Assembly: GCF_029227915.1 (NCBI RefSeq) | Contig: NC_079875.1 | Location: forward strand, 26,170,001 to 26,234,000 | Direction: 5' to 3' | Length of the DNA: 64,000 nucleotides | DNA from: Hydractinia symbiolongicarpus | Taxonomy: Eukaryota > Cnidaria > Hydrozoa > Anthoathecata > Hydractiniidae | Shown here: positions 35,885 to 46,701 of the stretch, one piece after another | Numbering within the stretch: the first letter of the stretch is position 1 | Layout: every line of letters begins with the position of its first letter | The notes under the pieces: model-generated | Told to the model about the DNA's origin: nothing | Seen by the model: the letters and a program-made list of their open reading frames with translations, nothing else | Databases searched by the model: none | Position numbers and translations under genes: made by a program

Positions 35885-36130
35885 ATAAACGCAAGGCAAA
35901 ACCGCACCTTAGTACCAGTTGATGTACTACCACAAGGAGGTATCTTGGAACCACTAATATTTCTGTTATATTGTATTATATAGTGATATTGATAAAAAAT
36001 ATCAAACCCAGTAACTTCAAACGTGTTGCTGATAACGGTTAAGGCAGTGGAGGTGTTGCGGATGTCTCTAGACCATAAGGACGCCTAAACGGACTGAATA
36101 CTCCAACATACAATTTAAAGACGAAGTTCA
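35885..36130 (+). pseudogene. Degraded LINE reverse-transcriptase fragment, plus strand
   Basis: A short match to the RT palm motif is visible (LPQGGILEPLIFLLY, about 35919-35965, where families have GVPQGSxLGPxLF). Further decayed pieces follow (KYQTQ near 36000, NIQFKDE near 36107-36130). Stops and frame changes occur throughout. It is too short to assign to a clade. Confidence 0.5.
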
Positions 36131-36955
36131 TGCACTTACGATGAATGTGAACCCACTTTGAGACAGATGTGTGTAGTGGTTTGTACGCTGGGCACGGGAT
36201 TGTCAGGACATCTATTGTCCTCTTTATCCATTTGTTTTATGTGTTTACTCGATTTCATTCATTTTGATGTTTTTGAGGTTATTTGTTTGGTCGGTTTGGT
36301 GAAGGAAGTAGGAGGAGTCGTGCAAAGATATACTTGTTAGTAAAGAGTGCAGGGCAGTGAAGAGGAATTAGGTGTAAAAAAAGGAATGGAGGCGGTGGTT
36401 TGGCTTTGTTTAATTGCTAGGTTTTTCTCTTTTTTTCCTTTTCAGAAATTCTTTATTGTTATTTTCAGTTTCTTATTAATTTATGGATTTATTTCTAAAT
36501 TTTGATCTACGCACTATCGTTAATTATTTGAATGGGGGCTCATATTCTGTCAAACGTGGTGTAATAATTGACTTTGTTTATTATGTAGTTTTTTATGCAT
36601 TTGTTATGTTCTTCCACGTTTTGGAGCCATTTTCTTGCAAGTGCAATAATTCGATTTTTAATAGGATGAACATTGGCAATTCGAAACAGCAGGATATTCG
36701 GACTACTTCTGCTGCGGCCGTAGATGTAGCGAAGTTACATTGTTTGGATTACTTAATAAATTTTTTTCATTAAAGGTTATCATGGCTGTCTTTTGTTATC
36801 ATTTGCTTCTAACGTAGGGACATTTGGACCGAAGGTGTTGTTTTTTAGTGTTTACAGTATACTCGTTTTGTGTTTTGGCCTTTATTGAATTGTTTATGTG
36901 TTAGTTGATGTTGAAGTATTCGTCAAAGATGACGCCAAGAATTTTGGTTACCGAT
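36131..36955. other. Non-coding stretch between LINE fragments
   Basis: No supported gene. The open frames at 36158-36340 and 36483-36773 have no motif and may be antisense to degraded LINE sequence. Confidence 0.4.
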
Positions 36956-36959
36956 CTTT

Positions 36960-37610
36960 ATTTTTTATTTTCAAACTCATACATGATTTTTCTTTCTAAA
37001 GTTTATTTGGGTTGACTTGGTCATGTTTAAACCAACTCTCCATACAAATTGTGTCTGGATCACTTGGCTTGTTGGGATAGGGAGGTAATTAACAAAAAAT
37101 CTATATAAGATAGGGCTTAAACGGCTTCCTTGGGGAACTCCAAAGTTGGGATGGAATGCCATTCCTTCAACCCAATCAACTACTATCCTGATTCCTCTAT
37201 TTGTTAGGAAACTTTTTATCCAAAACAGAGTTTTTTTTGCTGATACTCATTTTTTGAAGGTTCCAGATGAGTCCGCTATGCCACACTCTGTCAAAGGCCT
37301 TCTCTACATCCAAAAAGGTTCTGTTTCTATTAAAACTTTGTGTTACAAATTGACTAGGTCTGAATATGTGGGGAACCCACTCTGATAATGTCATTTATCA
37401 TGCTTACTATTTCCTCGCAGGAAATGTTTTCTTTCCTGTTTGGGTAGTCAGAAGGGTCAGCTTTATCGTTCTTCAGCTCATCTTCAATAACTTTTTTTAT
37501 GTCCGCTCTGTGCGCTGGTAAATCGAGCTTCTCGTTGCAGAGGGTTCCTTTTAGAAGAGAAGTGAAAATCTTACATTTTTCGTCTTTTGTTTTTTAATGT
37601 TTAAAGGAGT
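36960..37610 (-). pseudogene. Second LINE reverse-transcriptase fragment, minus strand
   Basis: On the minus strand the RT motifs FLDVEKAFDRVWHSGLI (about 37309-37259) and GVPQGSRLSPILY (about 37139-37101) lie in order, interrupted by frameshifts. Between them FWIKSFLTNRGI is readable in another frame. The catalytic FADD/YADD segment that should follow was not found. The protein sequence differs from the LINE at 42-44 kb, so it is a separate family. The element is truncated at both ends. Confidence 0.75.
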
Positions 37611-38875
37611 TTTTGTCTGCGAAAGGGTTTATTGAGCAGCATAGTTTTTTTCCAATTTTTGCGGAGCAAAGCGGAGCCTATTTCCTCATTAAATAAGCAT
37701 AAGGGAAAAGGAAGGACGGTGGAGAGTATATAGCATTTCTGTACGATTTCGTCCCTATACATCCAAAATAATAAATTTCGGCCGAAAACCAGTGCCATTC
37801 AGCAATTTATTATGGTCATTCTTTGGTACAGTTTTTAGTGAGCGAGAGAACGTGTTTTTAGTGCACGGCGATGGTGTTTTTGTTGGCTTTTAAAGATGGT
37901 GTAAGCGTAGCTAGCTACCTAGAAACGAAATAAGATTTTTCAAGAAAGAAGTGGAGGTTAAAACTACATATTAAGCTATTAGCATCATAAAAGAATTTTT
38001 TAGGACAGATTTCAAGCTAGCTAGCTGCTACACATTCTGCACAGTGAGTGATATAATTCTGCTCTAATTAGGAATATCTATCACATAGCTTGTGCTTGGT
38101 AGTCACATCCATCTCCACAAAATATGTTGGCCCTTGGGAATTTGAATTTGAATGTAGCATAAAATACAGCTATACATACTAGCTCAAAAAATTCTTGCAG
38201 ACAGATAACAAAGCTAGCATAAAATCAACTAAGCGAAAAAGTTTAACAAAGTCAGCAAAAGTACATAGCTAGCTAATAGTACGTTCGTCCCCCGTTGATG
38301 ATCAATGTTTATATATAAGGCTGATGTGGCTTACTTGTAATCGTTATGCTGCTCAGCCACAAAGGGCATTCATTTTTCTTATTTAATTCCCCAATATGTA
38401 TACAAATGTCCCGATAATTACATAGTTATAAACTGTGTTTTTATTTTAAAATTTTATACAAACTTTTCCACAAAATATAATGGCTAAGTGATTGTTTTAC
38501 CTGCACATGGTAACAACAGGCTCTTTTGTGTGTTGTTATTTAAATGAAAGTTGGATTCTTTTTTGGCAAGGCTATACGTATGTGCAACAAGGTTTACATC
38601 TAATAAGTGCTCAGCCAGGTGTTAACAAGGGGCTATTTCCTGTGTTTTTATTTAAATTTTTTTCTTGAAAAAGTCTTCTTGAAAAAGACTGTTACGCCTA
38701 TATGTACTTTGCGTTTACATAGGATTAAAATAAGCTTTCGAAAATTCACCGGGAACATTTCGGTAAACTGGCCTGTATGAACCAGCTGGGGCAATACAAA
38801 GCCGCTCGGATTTACATTTTCCTCCCCCATGACCCTGGAAGCACAGGTTTAAAGCAACATCGAAGGTATATGAAC
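37611..38875. other. Non-coding stretch
   Basis: No gene recognised. It includes several TAGCTAGCT runs (37910, 38021 and 38268). Confidence 0.45.
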
Positions 38876-38879
38876 ATAA

Positions 38880-39010
38880 TTTACAAAGAGGTGGCAAGCC
38901 ACCGCAATGATGAACTCAACCTGTTAGGTCTTTGGAAATAAGCTAGAGGTTGTACTCCTCTAGAGAAAATGCCTCTAAAAGCACAATTCGTCCTTTTTAC
39001 AAGGAATTAA
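38880..39010 (-). repeat. Composite repeat family, block B only
   Basis: Matches 39610-39750 in the same orientation (AATTTACAAAGAGGTGGCAA through CTTTTTACAAGGA(A/G)TTAAT) and lies directly outside the left inverted arm. Block B is therefore present twice on the left side. Confidence 0.85.
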
Positions 39011-39027
39011 TCAATATATATATATAT

Positions 39028-39858
39028 GGATCTGGCACGGGCCCTTGAGTAAGCATCCCCTGCCTCCTGTAAGACACCAGCCACATTCATTGACACCATC
39101 CGCCAAAACCAATAACTTTATTAAACGTTGGAAAAAGAAGAGTTCACAACTACAAATCGTATTGTTGTTGCTTATACCTACTGACTCAGAGCCCAGGGCT
39201 TAGAAAGGTAGACTTGAAACCCAGCTCTTAGAAAGGTTGGGACTAAGACTGAAAAGCAGTACACCTGGAAACAAAAAAGCTGGACTGACCAAAAAACCGC
39301 CCCTTAGAAAGGCAGACTTGGAAACCAGCAGCGGCTACCCAGAATACAATGCTTTAAATGTACTAGACACTTTTCATAGGACCCTCATTGATAACAGTAT
39401 CATTAGAACCTCATTAGGTAATCCTGGGCAAATAACAGTAACAATATGTATGCGTGAAATAAAAAAGGTTTACAATACGGTACTGATGTATTTTGTCTAC
39501 GGTGGATGTAAATAAAATTGGGATTAGGCTCCCAGAAGAAGGTGCTGAATACACTTTCTTGCTTATTACAAGCATGAGTACTGCCCAACTTGGACCTATA
39601 ACTAGTCTCTGAGAGAAAATAATTTACAAAGAGGTGGCAAGCCACGGCAATGATGAACTCAACCTGTTAGGTCTTTGGAAATAAGGTAGAGGTTGTACTC
39701 CCCTAGAGAAAATGCCTGTAAAAGCACAATTCTCCCTTTTTACAAGGAGTTAATTAAAAAAAATATAAAAAAATAAAAAGAACACAACACATTGAAAAGA
39801 TGAACAGAACTTTAACCAAGGGCAGGTAGATTTCGACCCATATTTCTGAACCTAAGTA
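39028..39858 (-). repeat. Left arm of a 0.83-kb inverted repeat
   Basis: Near-identical in reverse complement to 42041-42081 plus 44498-45290, once the LINE in the right arm is removed. Both arms carry the same 92-codon open frame (39237-39515 and its mirror at 45078-44800) with only a few substitutions, so the arms are young or have undergone gene conversion. That frame has no domain I recognise and I do not call it a gene. The inner edge is at the TTCTGAACCTAAGTA block. Confidence 0.9.
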
Positions 39859-40165
39859 CCCTGAATGTACAGCTGGGTCACCTCGAAGATGTCCGCGGAC
39901 GGTCATCAGCTGAAACTAGATATCCCTATCTTCCCAAAGTAAACTTTGACCACTTTCTGTTCAACTGTGCTATTCTTTGTTTTTAACTCAGGTAGTAAGT
40001 GGAGTCGTTACTCTCCAAAGACAAGATCATGTGTGATCAAACACCCCTGGATCAAACCCCCTTGCTAACATAATTTTTATTTGATTTTGTTTTATTTTTG
40101 ACTGGGGGTAATAAGTGGAGTCGTCACTCTCAAAGACAAGACTGAGTGTAGTCAAGCCCCTTTGC
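39859..40165 (-). repeat. Composite repeat, block A (between left arm and USP gene)
   Basis: The motif GTGGAGTCGT(T/C)ACTCTC(C)AAAG occurs twice (about 40000 and 40118), with GACGGTCATCAGCTGAAACT upstream. The same arrangement is found inverted at 61620-61860. Block A therefore belongs to the dispersed family, but in this window only this copy has the USP gene beside it. Confidence 0.8.
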
Positions 40166-40189
40166 TGACTCATTCTGGTTAAAATATTC

Positions 40190-40909
40190 TTACCTCAGCT
40201 CTTCTAAAAAGAAAACATATGACTCGTGACTGTTAATAAGACGGTCATCACAGAAAATTACTGCTCTATCGTTGCAATGTATCCACCTGTGAACCATTTG
40301 GTCGAAGGCTATGTTTGTGTAGTGACCATTATTTAAGTTGCCGCAATGGTTGATAATAGCCCTTAATTGAAAATTTTTACGAAATTTCACTTCTCCATCT
40401 ACGGTTAAAGGTATGGAAAGGGTACCTGGGTAAGCAGTAATACGAGAGGCAATTTTTGACACAAGGTCGTTGGCACTGGGAAAAAGTTTTAGCTGTAAAA
40501 TGAGATGGGAACCACACGACACTACCTCTTTTTCAACTAGAGCACTTTGATGAGCGTTGCAAACATGGCAGAAGTAGGCATTGGTGTCTGACAACTCCTC
40601 GCTTTCAAAGAAATTATCTAAGGAATATTGTAACGTAGGGTGCAGAGAAAGTTGGATGCAGGGTGCTATAACTTCTGAGGAGCTGGTAATGTGACATGAA
40701 TTGCAAGTGGTTGATGTCTTGATGCCAATACTAAAAGGACTTCCAAGAAATGGAAAGTCTAATGACAGACCAGGTAGGAGATATTTAAGAACCTCGGGGA
40801 CGTCGTGCTGAGCAAAGATATTAAATGCACTTCCCTTCGCAACTGAGATATGATGTTTCATAGCACGCAAAAAATGGGACGGATTAACTGGACTTCTAGA
40901 AACATCCAA
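40190..40909 (-). CDS. USP-type deubiquitinase domain (peptidase C19), N-terminally incomplete
   Basis: Open for 239 codons with no ATG at its 5' end; the first Met is about residue 17. The order of motifs is that of ubiquitin-specific proteases: QHDVPEVL (the QQDAxEFL box), zinc-ribbon cysteines CNSCH and CHVCN, and a His box (NHCGNLNNGHYTNIAF, about 40330-40280) followed by WIHCNDRAV and a C-terminal SYVFFLEEL. The upstream catalytic Cys box (GNTCY-like) is absent, so this fragment alone would not be active unless an unseen 5' exon supplies it. It lies inside the inverted repeats and next to a YqaJ-family exon, which suggests a transposon-borne gene, but capture of a host USP is also possible. 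Confidence 0.8.
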   Translation of the reverse strand: MDVSRSPVNPSHFLRAMKHHISVAKGSAFNIFAQHDVPEVLKYLLPGLSLDFPFLGSPFSIGIKTSTTCNSCHITSSSEVIAPCIQLSLHPTLQYSLDNFFESEELSDTNAYFCHVCNAHQSALVEKEVVSCGSHLILQLKLFPSANDLVSKIASRITAYPGTLSIPLTVDGEVKFRKNFQLRAIINHCGNLNNGHYTNIAFDQMVHRWIHCNDRAVIFCDDRLINSHESYVFFLEELR

Positions 40910-40915
40910 GACCCA

Positions 40916-40983
40916 GACCCAGCGTAATTTTTCTTACCACCGGGAAATCGGAGTAGTTAAGGTGGGAAAAATTACGCTGGGTC
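40916..40983. repeat. Hairpin directly upstream of the USP reading frame
   Basis: GACCCAGCGTAATTTTTC (40916-40933) with its following bases to 40941 pairs with GGTGGGAAAAATTACGC through 40983; one 3-nt gap, loop of about 19 nt. It separates the USP frame from the divergent segment at 40984-41300 and may be the terminus of an element that interrupts the USP 5' end. Confidence 0.85.
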
Positions 40984-41063
40984 TCAAACGATCTGGCCGC
41001 GCTTTTTGATTGGCTAATTCTATTGTTCTCTGCTCACGTGATTATTATCGGGGAAAGTCCTTT

Positions 41064-41290
41064 TCAACTTTGGCCAAGCTTGGTAAACAACAAAGATATG
41101 TCAACAAGTAGATTGACATCGTTTGACCAACCATCTTTAATTCCATGTGGGTCTGGTATTGTTGATCCATTAGTTAAAGTCAGTTTTGATTTATACTTAA
41201 TCTTATCATCTTTATCCAAGTGTTCGTAATAAGTGGAAAATTCCATTTCAATGACGTTCATGCTGTGCAAAGCTTTGTGACTGAAGAGTA
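41064..41290 (-). CDS. N-terminal exon of a SWIM/YqaJ-family transposon protein
   Basis: On the minus strand the peptide has the start typical of ISL2EU-associated SWIM/YqaJ proteins: EFSTYYEHLDKDDKIKYK, KLTL, IPDPHGIKDGW and a hydrophobic end. It ends near 41064 without the SWIM or nuclease part. It differs from the 31.7-kb protein, so it is a different subfamily. The flanking segment GCTTTTTGATTGGCTAAT (41001-41018) resembles 61103-61120, possibly an element end. It is a fragment, not a full gene. Confidence 0.55.
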
Positions 41291-41399
41291 ATCGCTGGCG
41301 CTACATTGCTTTTTGCCTGCCGAGAATTCGCGCATGCGCAGTATAATCAAAACAACAATTTACGGAAATTTGCCTGAGCAAGTCATCTATATATACGTA

Positions 41400-42040
41400 T
41401 ATGTTCATCAAGCTAAGGACACATGGGAATCTGTCTTTTCTAGCTGATTGAGTGTACAGGCATGGTCAATGGGTGGGGAGCTTTCTAAAATAACCAGTCC
41501 CGCATGTGTTCTGACAACAAGAAGATGTACATCTCTAAAACCAGACTTGTGTTTTCCGCGATTGGACTCAATTGGCCACACTAGGCTTTCCAAAAAATCC
41601 TTACAAATCAACTATTCATACTTTATTAGACATAAAATATAATTTGTAATGTGGGAAATTCTTTCAGCAAGAGAAAAATGAAAATATATAATACAGGGCG
41701 AATTTGACCGTATTTGCTCTGCATGGAGTCTTGTGGCGGTCCCGCGTACGCTATTTTATCCAGAAATACGAAATATCGTGTAGCAAACCCGTATGCTAAG
41801 GACGGTATACTTGGAGACGGGTATATATTCCAATCGCATATTGGCAAGTATCGACTTCAATTTGGATCCGTTGAAGCCTTTGTCACAACTGAATAGCTTT
41901 AAACTCATTCTAACACACCACATCTTGCATTGCTTTACCATATGCATAGAGTGTTTCCTCTGAGTCATAACATCTTAAAGCGTGAAAGCCTCTTTCTGTG
42001 TTCGATTGCCAGAAATTTACCATGTTGGTCGATAAATAGC
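41400..42040 (-). other. Possible minus-strand exons of an unrecognised gene
   Basis: Two open segments look protein-like. One is 41611-41408 (GKHKSGFRDVHLLVVRTHAG, ending at a stop). The other is about 42035-41915 (STNMVNFWQSNTERGFHALR, SEETLYAYGKAMQDVV). Composition is balanced, unlike AT-driven frames nearby. They lie inside the inverted repeats, possibly belonging to the USP-bearing element. I recognise no family, and exon borders are not defined. Confidence 0.35.
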
Positions 42041-42081
42041 TACTTAGGTTCAGAAATATGGGTCGAAACCTACCTGCCCTT

Positions 42082-44493
42082 AGTAAATACAATAGTAGTA
42101 ATAGTAAATACATTTATTTGTTAAGTTAGGTTACAAAAAATAAACTTTTTTTAAAAAAAAATTGTCTAGAGTATAAATAATGCAATAATCTAACCTAACA
42201 GGAGAGCTAGATAAATCTAATCAAGAACTAGCCCCCCCTGTCAACAACAAAAAAATAAGATAGACATATATACATATACGTGGTAGAAATAAATTAGAAG
42301 ACAAAGACAAAACAAACAAAAAGACACAAGAAAAACAAACAAAAAATCAATAAATGAAATAAGATAAACAAAAATTAAACAAAATTAAATAAAAAAATAT
42401 AGCTATATATATATATATATACAAAAAATGAATAACTAATTAAACTTAAATTTAAATTTAAGTGTAGCAAATAAATTATTAGTTTATATATATTCCTTAT
42501 AAGTATTTACTTAACAATGGATTTGTAATTATTTTTTTGCACTGGTTTTTGGATAGTGATGACAGCTTTTTGTCACTGTGTTGGTTATTAATTGTATTCC
42601 AGCAACGGATTGATTGATATCTTATACTATAAATTCCATACCGAGTGGTACTAACATTTGGAAGTATTAGGTTATTGTTTGATGCATTTCTAGTATTATG
42701 GGTATGAGTATTTGCAACCAGAGTGAAAATGCCTTGCAGAGGTTTAGGCAAATTTTTATGATAATGATCATACGCAAATAAAAAGTCTTTAAGCTTAATT
42801 GTGTCAGGAAAGTAAGTATTTTGGTTTTATTAAATAATAGAGAAGTAGGGCTGTTTGCAGGTTTGAAGTTCATAATTTTATTTGCTTTATTTTGAAGGGA
42901 GATAATTCTATTCATGTAGGTGCTTTTGTTATGTCCCCACATTTGACATCCATAAGTTAGATGTGATGAGATGATAGCATGATATATATTAGTTAAAATA
43001 TTATAGGAAACATAGTGTCTTATTTTAGATAATATCCCAATGGATCTGGATAGTTTTACTTTAAGATTATCTATGTGTATATGCCATTTTAAATGTTTGT
43101 CCTGAGTGATCCCTAAATATTTATTAGATTCAGAAGGTAAAATTTTATGGCCGTTGATTTTTATTTTGATATCATAGTCAATAGATTAGTTTGGGTGGGT
43201 AAAAAGGATGATTTCTGTTTTACTAGCATTTAGGGATATTTTGTTGGCCTAGAGCCAGTTGCAAAGGAATCTTAGATCAAGGTTTAATTGCTTCCTTATT
43301 GATTTTAAATTATCACTAATTGTCAGTAGGACTGTTGAGTATTTAATTGCATTGTTTAGATCATTAATATAAATTAGAAATAGTAAAGGTCCAAGTACAG
43401 ACCCTTGGGGTACTCCTATTGTTATATTTTGGACATTTGAATCAAAACCATTTATTGAAACATATTGTTTTCTGTTACTAAGGTGTGATCTGAACCAGGA
43501 GTTAGATAGTCCTCTAATTCCATAATTTTCAAGTTTTTTTAAAAGGATTGTATGATCAACAGTGACAAATGCCTTTTGCAGGTCAATGAATGTGCCACAT
43601 GCAAAGTTGTTGAAATCTAAAGTTTCTCTTATTTTCTCTGTAATACTGAAGAGTGCATTATTAGTGGAATGATTTTGTCGAAAGCCAAATTGTAGAACAT
43701 AAATACAATTGTGATAGTCTAAAAAATTGTATAATCTGGAGTGCATGAGTTTTTCAAAAATTTTATTAATATTAGAGAGGAGTGATATTGGGCGGTAATT
43801 GTTACATTCTAGACTAGATCCTTTATTTTTATATATAGGTATAATTTTTGCAATTTTTAAGTTATCTGGATAGATGCCAGTCGAAAATGATAGATTTATT
43901 ATCTCGCATAGGGGTGTTGATACATTGAATTTAATAAGTTTAAAAATATTGCTGGGTATACTAAAAGGTCCGTTTGTTTTATTTTCATTTAAAGAAGATA
44001 TCAGTGGTATTATTTCATTTTCAGTAGTAGGATTGATAAAAAAAGAATTGTGATTTGCGTCATTAAGGTAATTATGGAATGGTTTATTAGAAGGTGAAAT
44101 TTTATTTTGAAGTTTTACTCCTACTGTGGAAAAATAGTTATTAAAGCAGTTAGCAATATCAACAGGATTATTGTTAATTTTATTGTTAATTTTTAGGCTA
44201 GTAGGAACAGTGGATTTCATTTTGGATATGCTAATAATGGTTTTGATTCCGTCCCAAGTTTTTCTAATATTATTCGAGTTTTCAATAAAATATTTTTGAT
44301 GTTGTTTTTTACTTTTTCTGATCAAATCGACAATTAAATTTCTGTATTGTTTATAATTATTGTGTAACATATTTTTATAATTATTCTTTCTGTAATTTAT
44401 GAATTTTTTCAGTAATTCATCTCTTATAGTGATAGATTTACATATTCCTTTTGTAATCCATGGTTTAGATTGTTGCTTGTATTGTTTTTTTGA
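42082..44493 (-). mobile_element. 5'-truncated LINE (non-LTR retrotransposon), nested in the right inverted arm
   Basis: The minus-strand insertion begins within the region between endonuclease and RT (KPWITKGI), so the endonuclease is missing. It ends with a TAC/TAT-rich tail near 42082-42115. The CCTT at 42078-42081 is repeated at 44494-44497, consistent with a short target-site duplication, and the empty site is present at about 61898-61913. The 5' truncation is the usual result of incomplete reverse transcription. Confidence 0.85.
42497..44480 (-). pseudogene. LINE reverse transcriptase (jockey/CR1-like superfamily), catalytic motif deleted
   Basis: The main frame (from about 44480, with ATG at 44370, to 43249) reads through RT fingers and palm: NYRPISLLSNINKIFEKL, QFGFRQNHSTNNAL, GTFIDLQKAF, VPQGSVLGPLLFLIYINDL. 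After AIKYSTV the expected FADD segment is absent, and the sequence continues LLTISDNLKS in frame, so about ten codons with the catalytic aspartates are deleted. A TAG follows at WL. The C-terminal part (YLGITQDKHLKWH, SSHLTYGCQMWG, then HNTRNASN to the stop near 42497) is broken by stops and a frameshift. It cannot encode an active enzyme. Confidence 0.9.
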
Positions 44494-45290
44494 CCTTGGT
44501 TAAAGTTCTGTTCTTCTTTTCAATGTGTTGTGTCCTTTTTATTTTTTTATATTTTTTTTAATTAATTCCTTGTAAAAAGGGAGAATTGTGCTTTTACAGG
44601 CATTTTCTCTAGGGGAGTACAACCTCTACCTTATTTCCAAAGACCTAACAGGTTGAGTTCATCATTGCGGTGGCTTGCCACCTCTTTGTAAATTATTTTC
44701 TCTCAGAGAATAGTTATAGGTCCAAGTTGGGCAGTACTCATGCTTGTAATAAGCAAGAAAGTGTATTCAGCACCTTCTTCTGGGAGCCTAATCCCAATTT
44801 TATTTACATCCACCGTAGACAAAATACTTCAGTGCTGTATTGTAAACCTTTTTTATTTCACGCATACATATTGTTACTGTTATTTGCCCAGGATTACCTA
44901 ATGAGGTTCTAATGATACTGTTATCAATGAGGGTCCTATGAAAAGTGTCTAGTACATTTAAAGCATTGTATTCTGGGTAGCCGCCGCTGGTTTCCAAGTC
45001 TGCCTTTCTAAGGGGCAGTTTTTTGGTCAGTCCAGCTTTCTTGTTTCCAGGTGTACTGCTTTTCAGTCTTAGTCCCAACGTTTCTAAGAGCTGGGTTTCA
45101 AGTCTACCTTTCTAAGCCCTGGACTCTGAGTCAGTAGGTATAAGCAACAACAATACGATTTGTAGTTGTGAACTCTTCTTTTTCCAACGTTTAATAAAGT
45201 TATTGGTTTTGGCGGATGGTGTCAATGAATGTGGCTGGTGTCTTACAGGAGGCAGGGGATGCTTACTCAAGGGACCGTGCCAGATCCCAA

Positions 45291-45470
45291 GCATGAGTAA
45301 ATTTCACCAATCCTCATGTTTCCACATTCATAGGTGTTTATTTCAGTACAGCCGAAATCAATTAGCTTTTCGGTCATCCCTGTAAAGGAGAGAAAACAGA
45401 AGTTTTCCAGTTGCTTCTTAAAAGGCTAGTTATATCTGCATTGCGATGTAATTACTCCTATTCTCTCACC
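45291..45470 (+). repeat. Composite repeat, block D outside the right arm
   Basis: CATGTTTCCACATTCATAGG through TTACTCCTATTCTCT, also present at 35450-35655 and 63390-63590. The left arm lacks this block, so the inverted repeat ends inside the family's sequence. Confidence 0.85.
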
Positions 45471-45519
45471 CATTAGAGCTACGTAAGGCATGCATGTACA
45501 ACAGTTGCTCAAGATACAA

Positions 45520-45900
45520 TGCTATTCTCCTGCCAAAACGATAAATCTACATTTTTATAGCTTCTGCCATAGCTCGGACCGTGTTTAAACCGAAGACCTT
45601 CCGCATCGCTCTGTCACAAAGCCCACAGTTGTTAGATACTTGGGTCAGTTCTATGAAATAAATGCCAGTAATGAAAGGCAGAGCGCAGCTCTTGCATTTT
45701 CTTTATCACATGTTCCAGAACTTTGGTTAAATCTTCGTAAAGTGGGACTGTTTTGTGTTTTCTCAGATTTATCTGTCTGTTGTGCTTAGCCTGTAAGTAG
45801 CATCTGTAAAAAAAATATTGCTTCCACTTCTTCCTAAAAACCTGCCGACTTATTCTGCTTCCTCATCTTTACCTTTATTACACAAGTAAAACTGCAATAA
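45520..45900 (-). other. Possible minus-strand exon, unrecognised
   Basis: On the minus strand, frames such as NQSSGTCDKENARAALCLSL (about 45735-45675) and CGLCDRAMRKVFGLN (about 45630-45585) look protein-like but overlap in different frames. No domain recognised; low confidence. Confidence 0.25.
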
Positions 45901-46206
45901 TTGTGCTGCTCGTTTGATCAGGTAATAAAGATTTTTTCTTTGGTATATTTCCCAAAGTTTGATTCGGATCAAGAGTTATTTTTTGTGCACAATGATCGAA
46001 CTTTATCGCATATTTTAACGAGTTGAAATGCCACAAAACAAATTAAAATACCTCCTTTTTCTCCTTACAAGTCATACATTTTAGCCATATGTTATACTGT
46101 TTACACTTCCGTACAAAAACAAGACAACATATGTACTTTTTGATGGGGATTTCATCATTAATAAGGAAATCATAAAAGTGTATTAACAAGGACAAATGCT
46201 TCTTCA

Positions 46207-46696
46207 CTAACAGTGGGGCATACGATTGTTTTTCGCAGTACTTGGCAAAAAATCATTTCTAATAAAGTTTTGGTCCAGGAGGGCTGCCAAGTCATCCATT
46301 TTCAAAGCTTTCATGATATTTTCAATGTTTGAAACTTCACTAGATGCGGTACTGGCATCTAATCTCCCTCCATTAACTGACGTCAACTGACAGGTATCGA
46401 AAAATGCGTTTCTTGAATACACTTTTTCGTGGCCATACACGTAAGCTGTTTTATGTGTTTTTTATTATAATTCGGTACATATCCTTTTCTAGAACCGCTT
46501 CCCTAAATTCTTTACAATCATGCCTTCATTGGACTTTGCGCACATTAAAAACTTGTTTAGTTGACCCGTTTACTGATTTGACATATAGGTAATTGAAGTT
46601 GTGCCGCATTCCAGCCTTTAAACTTTTATATTCTATCATTGTTACGATATAAATGACATTGCACAGATCTTCAAAATTGTCCCTAACAAACGAACT
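46207..46696 (-). CDS. Two-exon minus-strand coding fragment, unrecognised
   Basis: The first segment, about 46696-46570, follows a good acceptor (GACATTAG) and reads FVRDNFEDLCNVIYIVTMIE, then YKSLKAGMRHNFNYLYVK. The second, after the acceptor CATAAAACAG at about 46440, reads YVYGHEKVYSRNAFFDTCQL and NIENIMKALKMDDLAALLD to a stop at 46207. Composition and splice signals support coding. The family is unknown to me. It lies back to back with the plus-strand exon at 46702, and the two acceptors nearly touch, so one of them may come from an inserted element. Confidence 0.4.
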
Positions 46697-46701
46697 AATG
46701 T

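Larger units (their letters stand above)
42041..45290 (+). repeat. Right arm of the inverted repeat, split by a LINE
   Basis: Arm sequence is 42041-42081 and 44498-45290, together about 835 bp and matching the left arm in inverse. The uninterrupted form of the junction is seen at 61890-61915 (CTGCCCTTGGTTAAAG), which shows precisely where the LINE entered. Confidence 0.9.

Noticed and set aside
39237-39515. 92-codon frame present in both inverted arms
   Set aside because: Its conservation is explained by the recent arm duplication. It has no recognised domain, and the diverged copies at 35 kb and 63 kb do not keep it.
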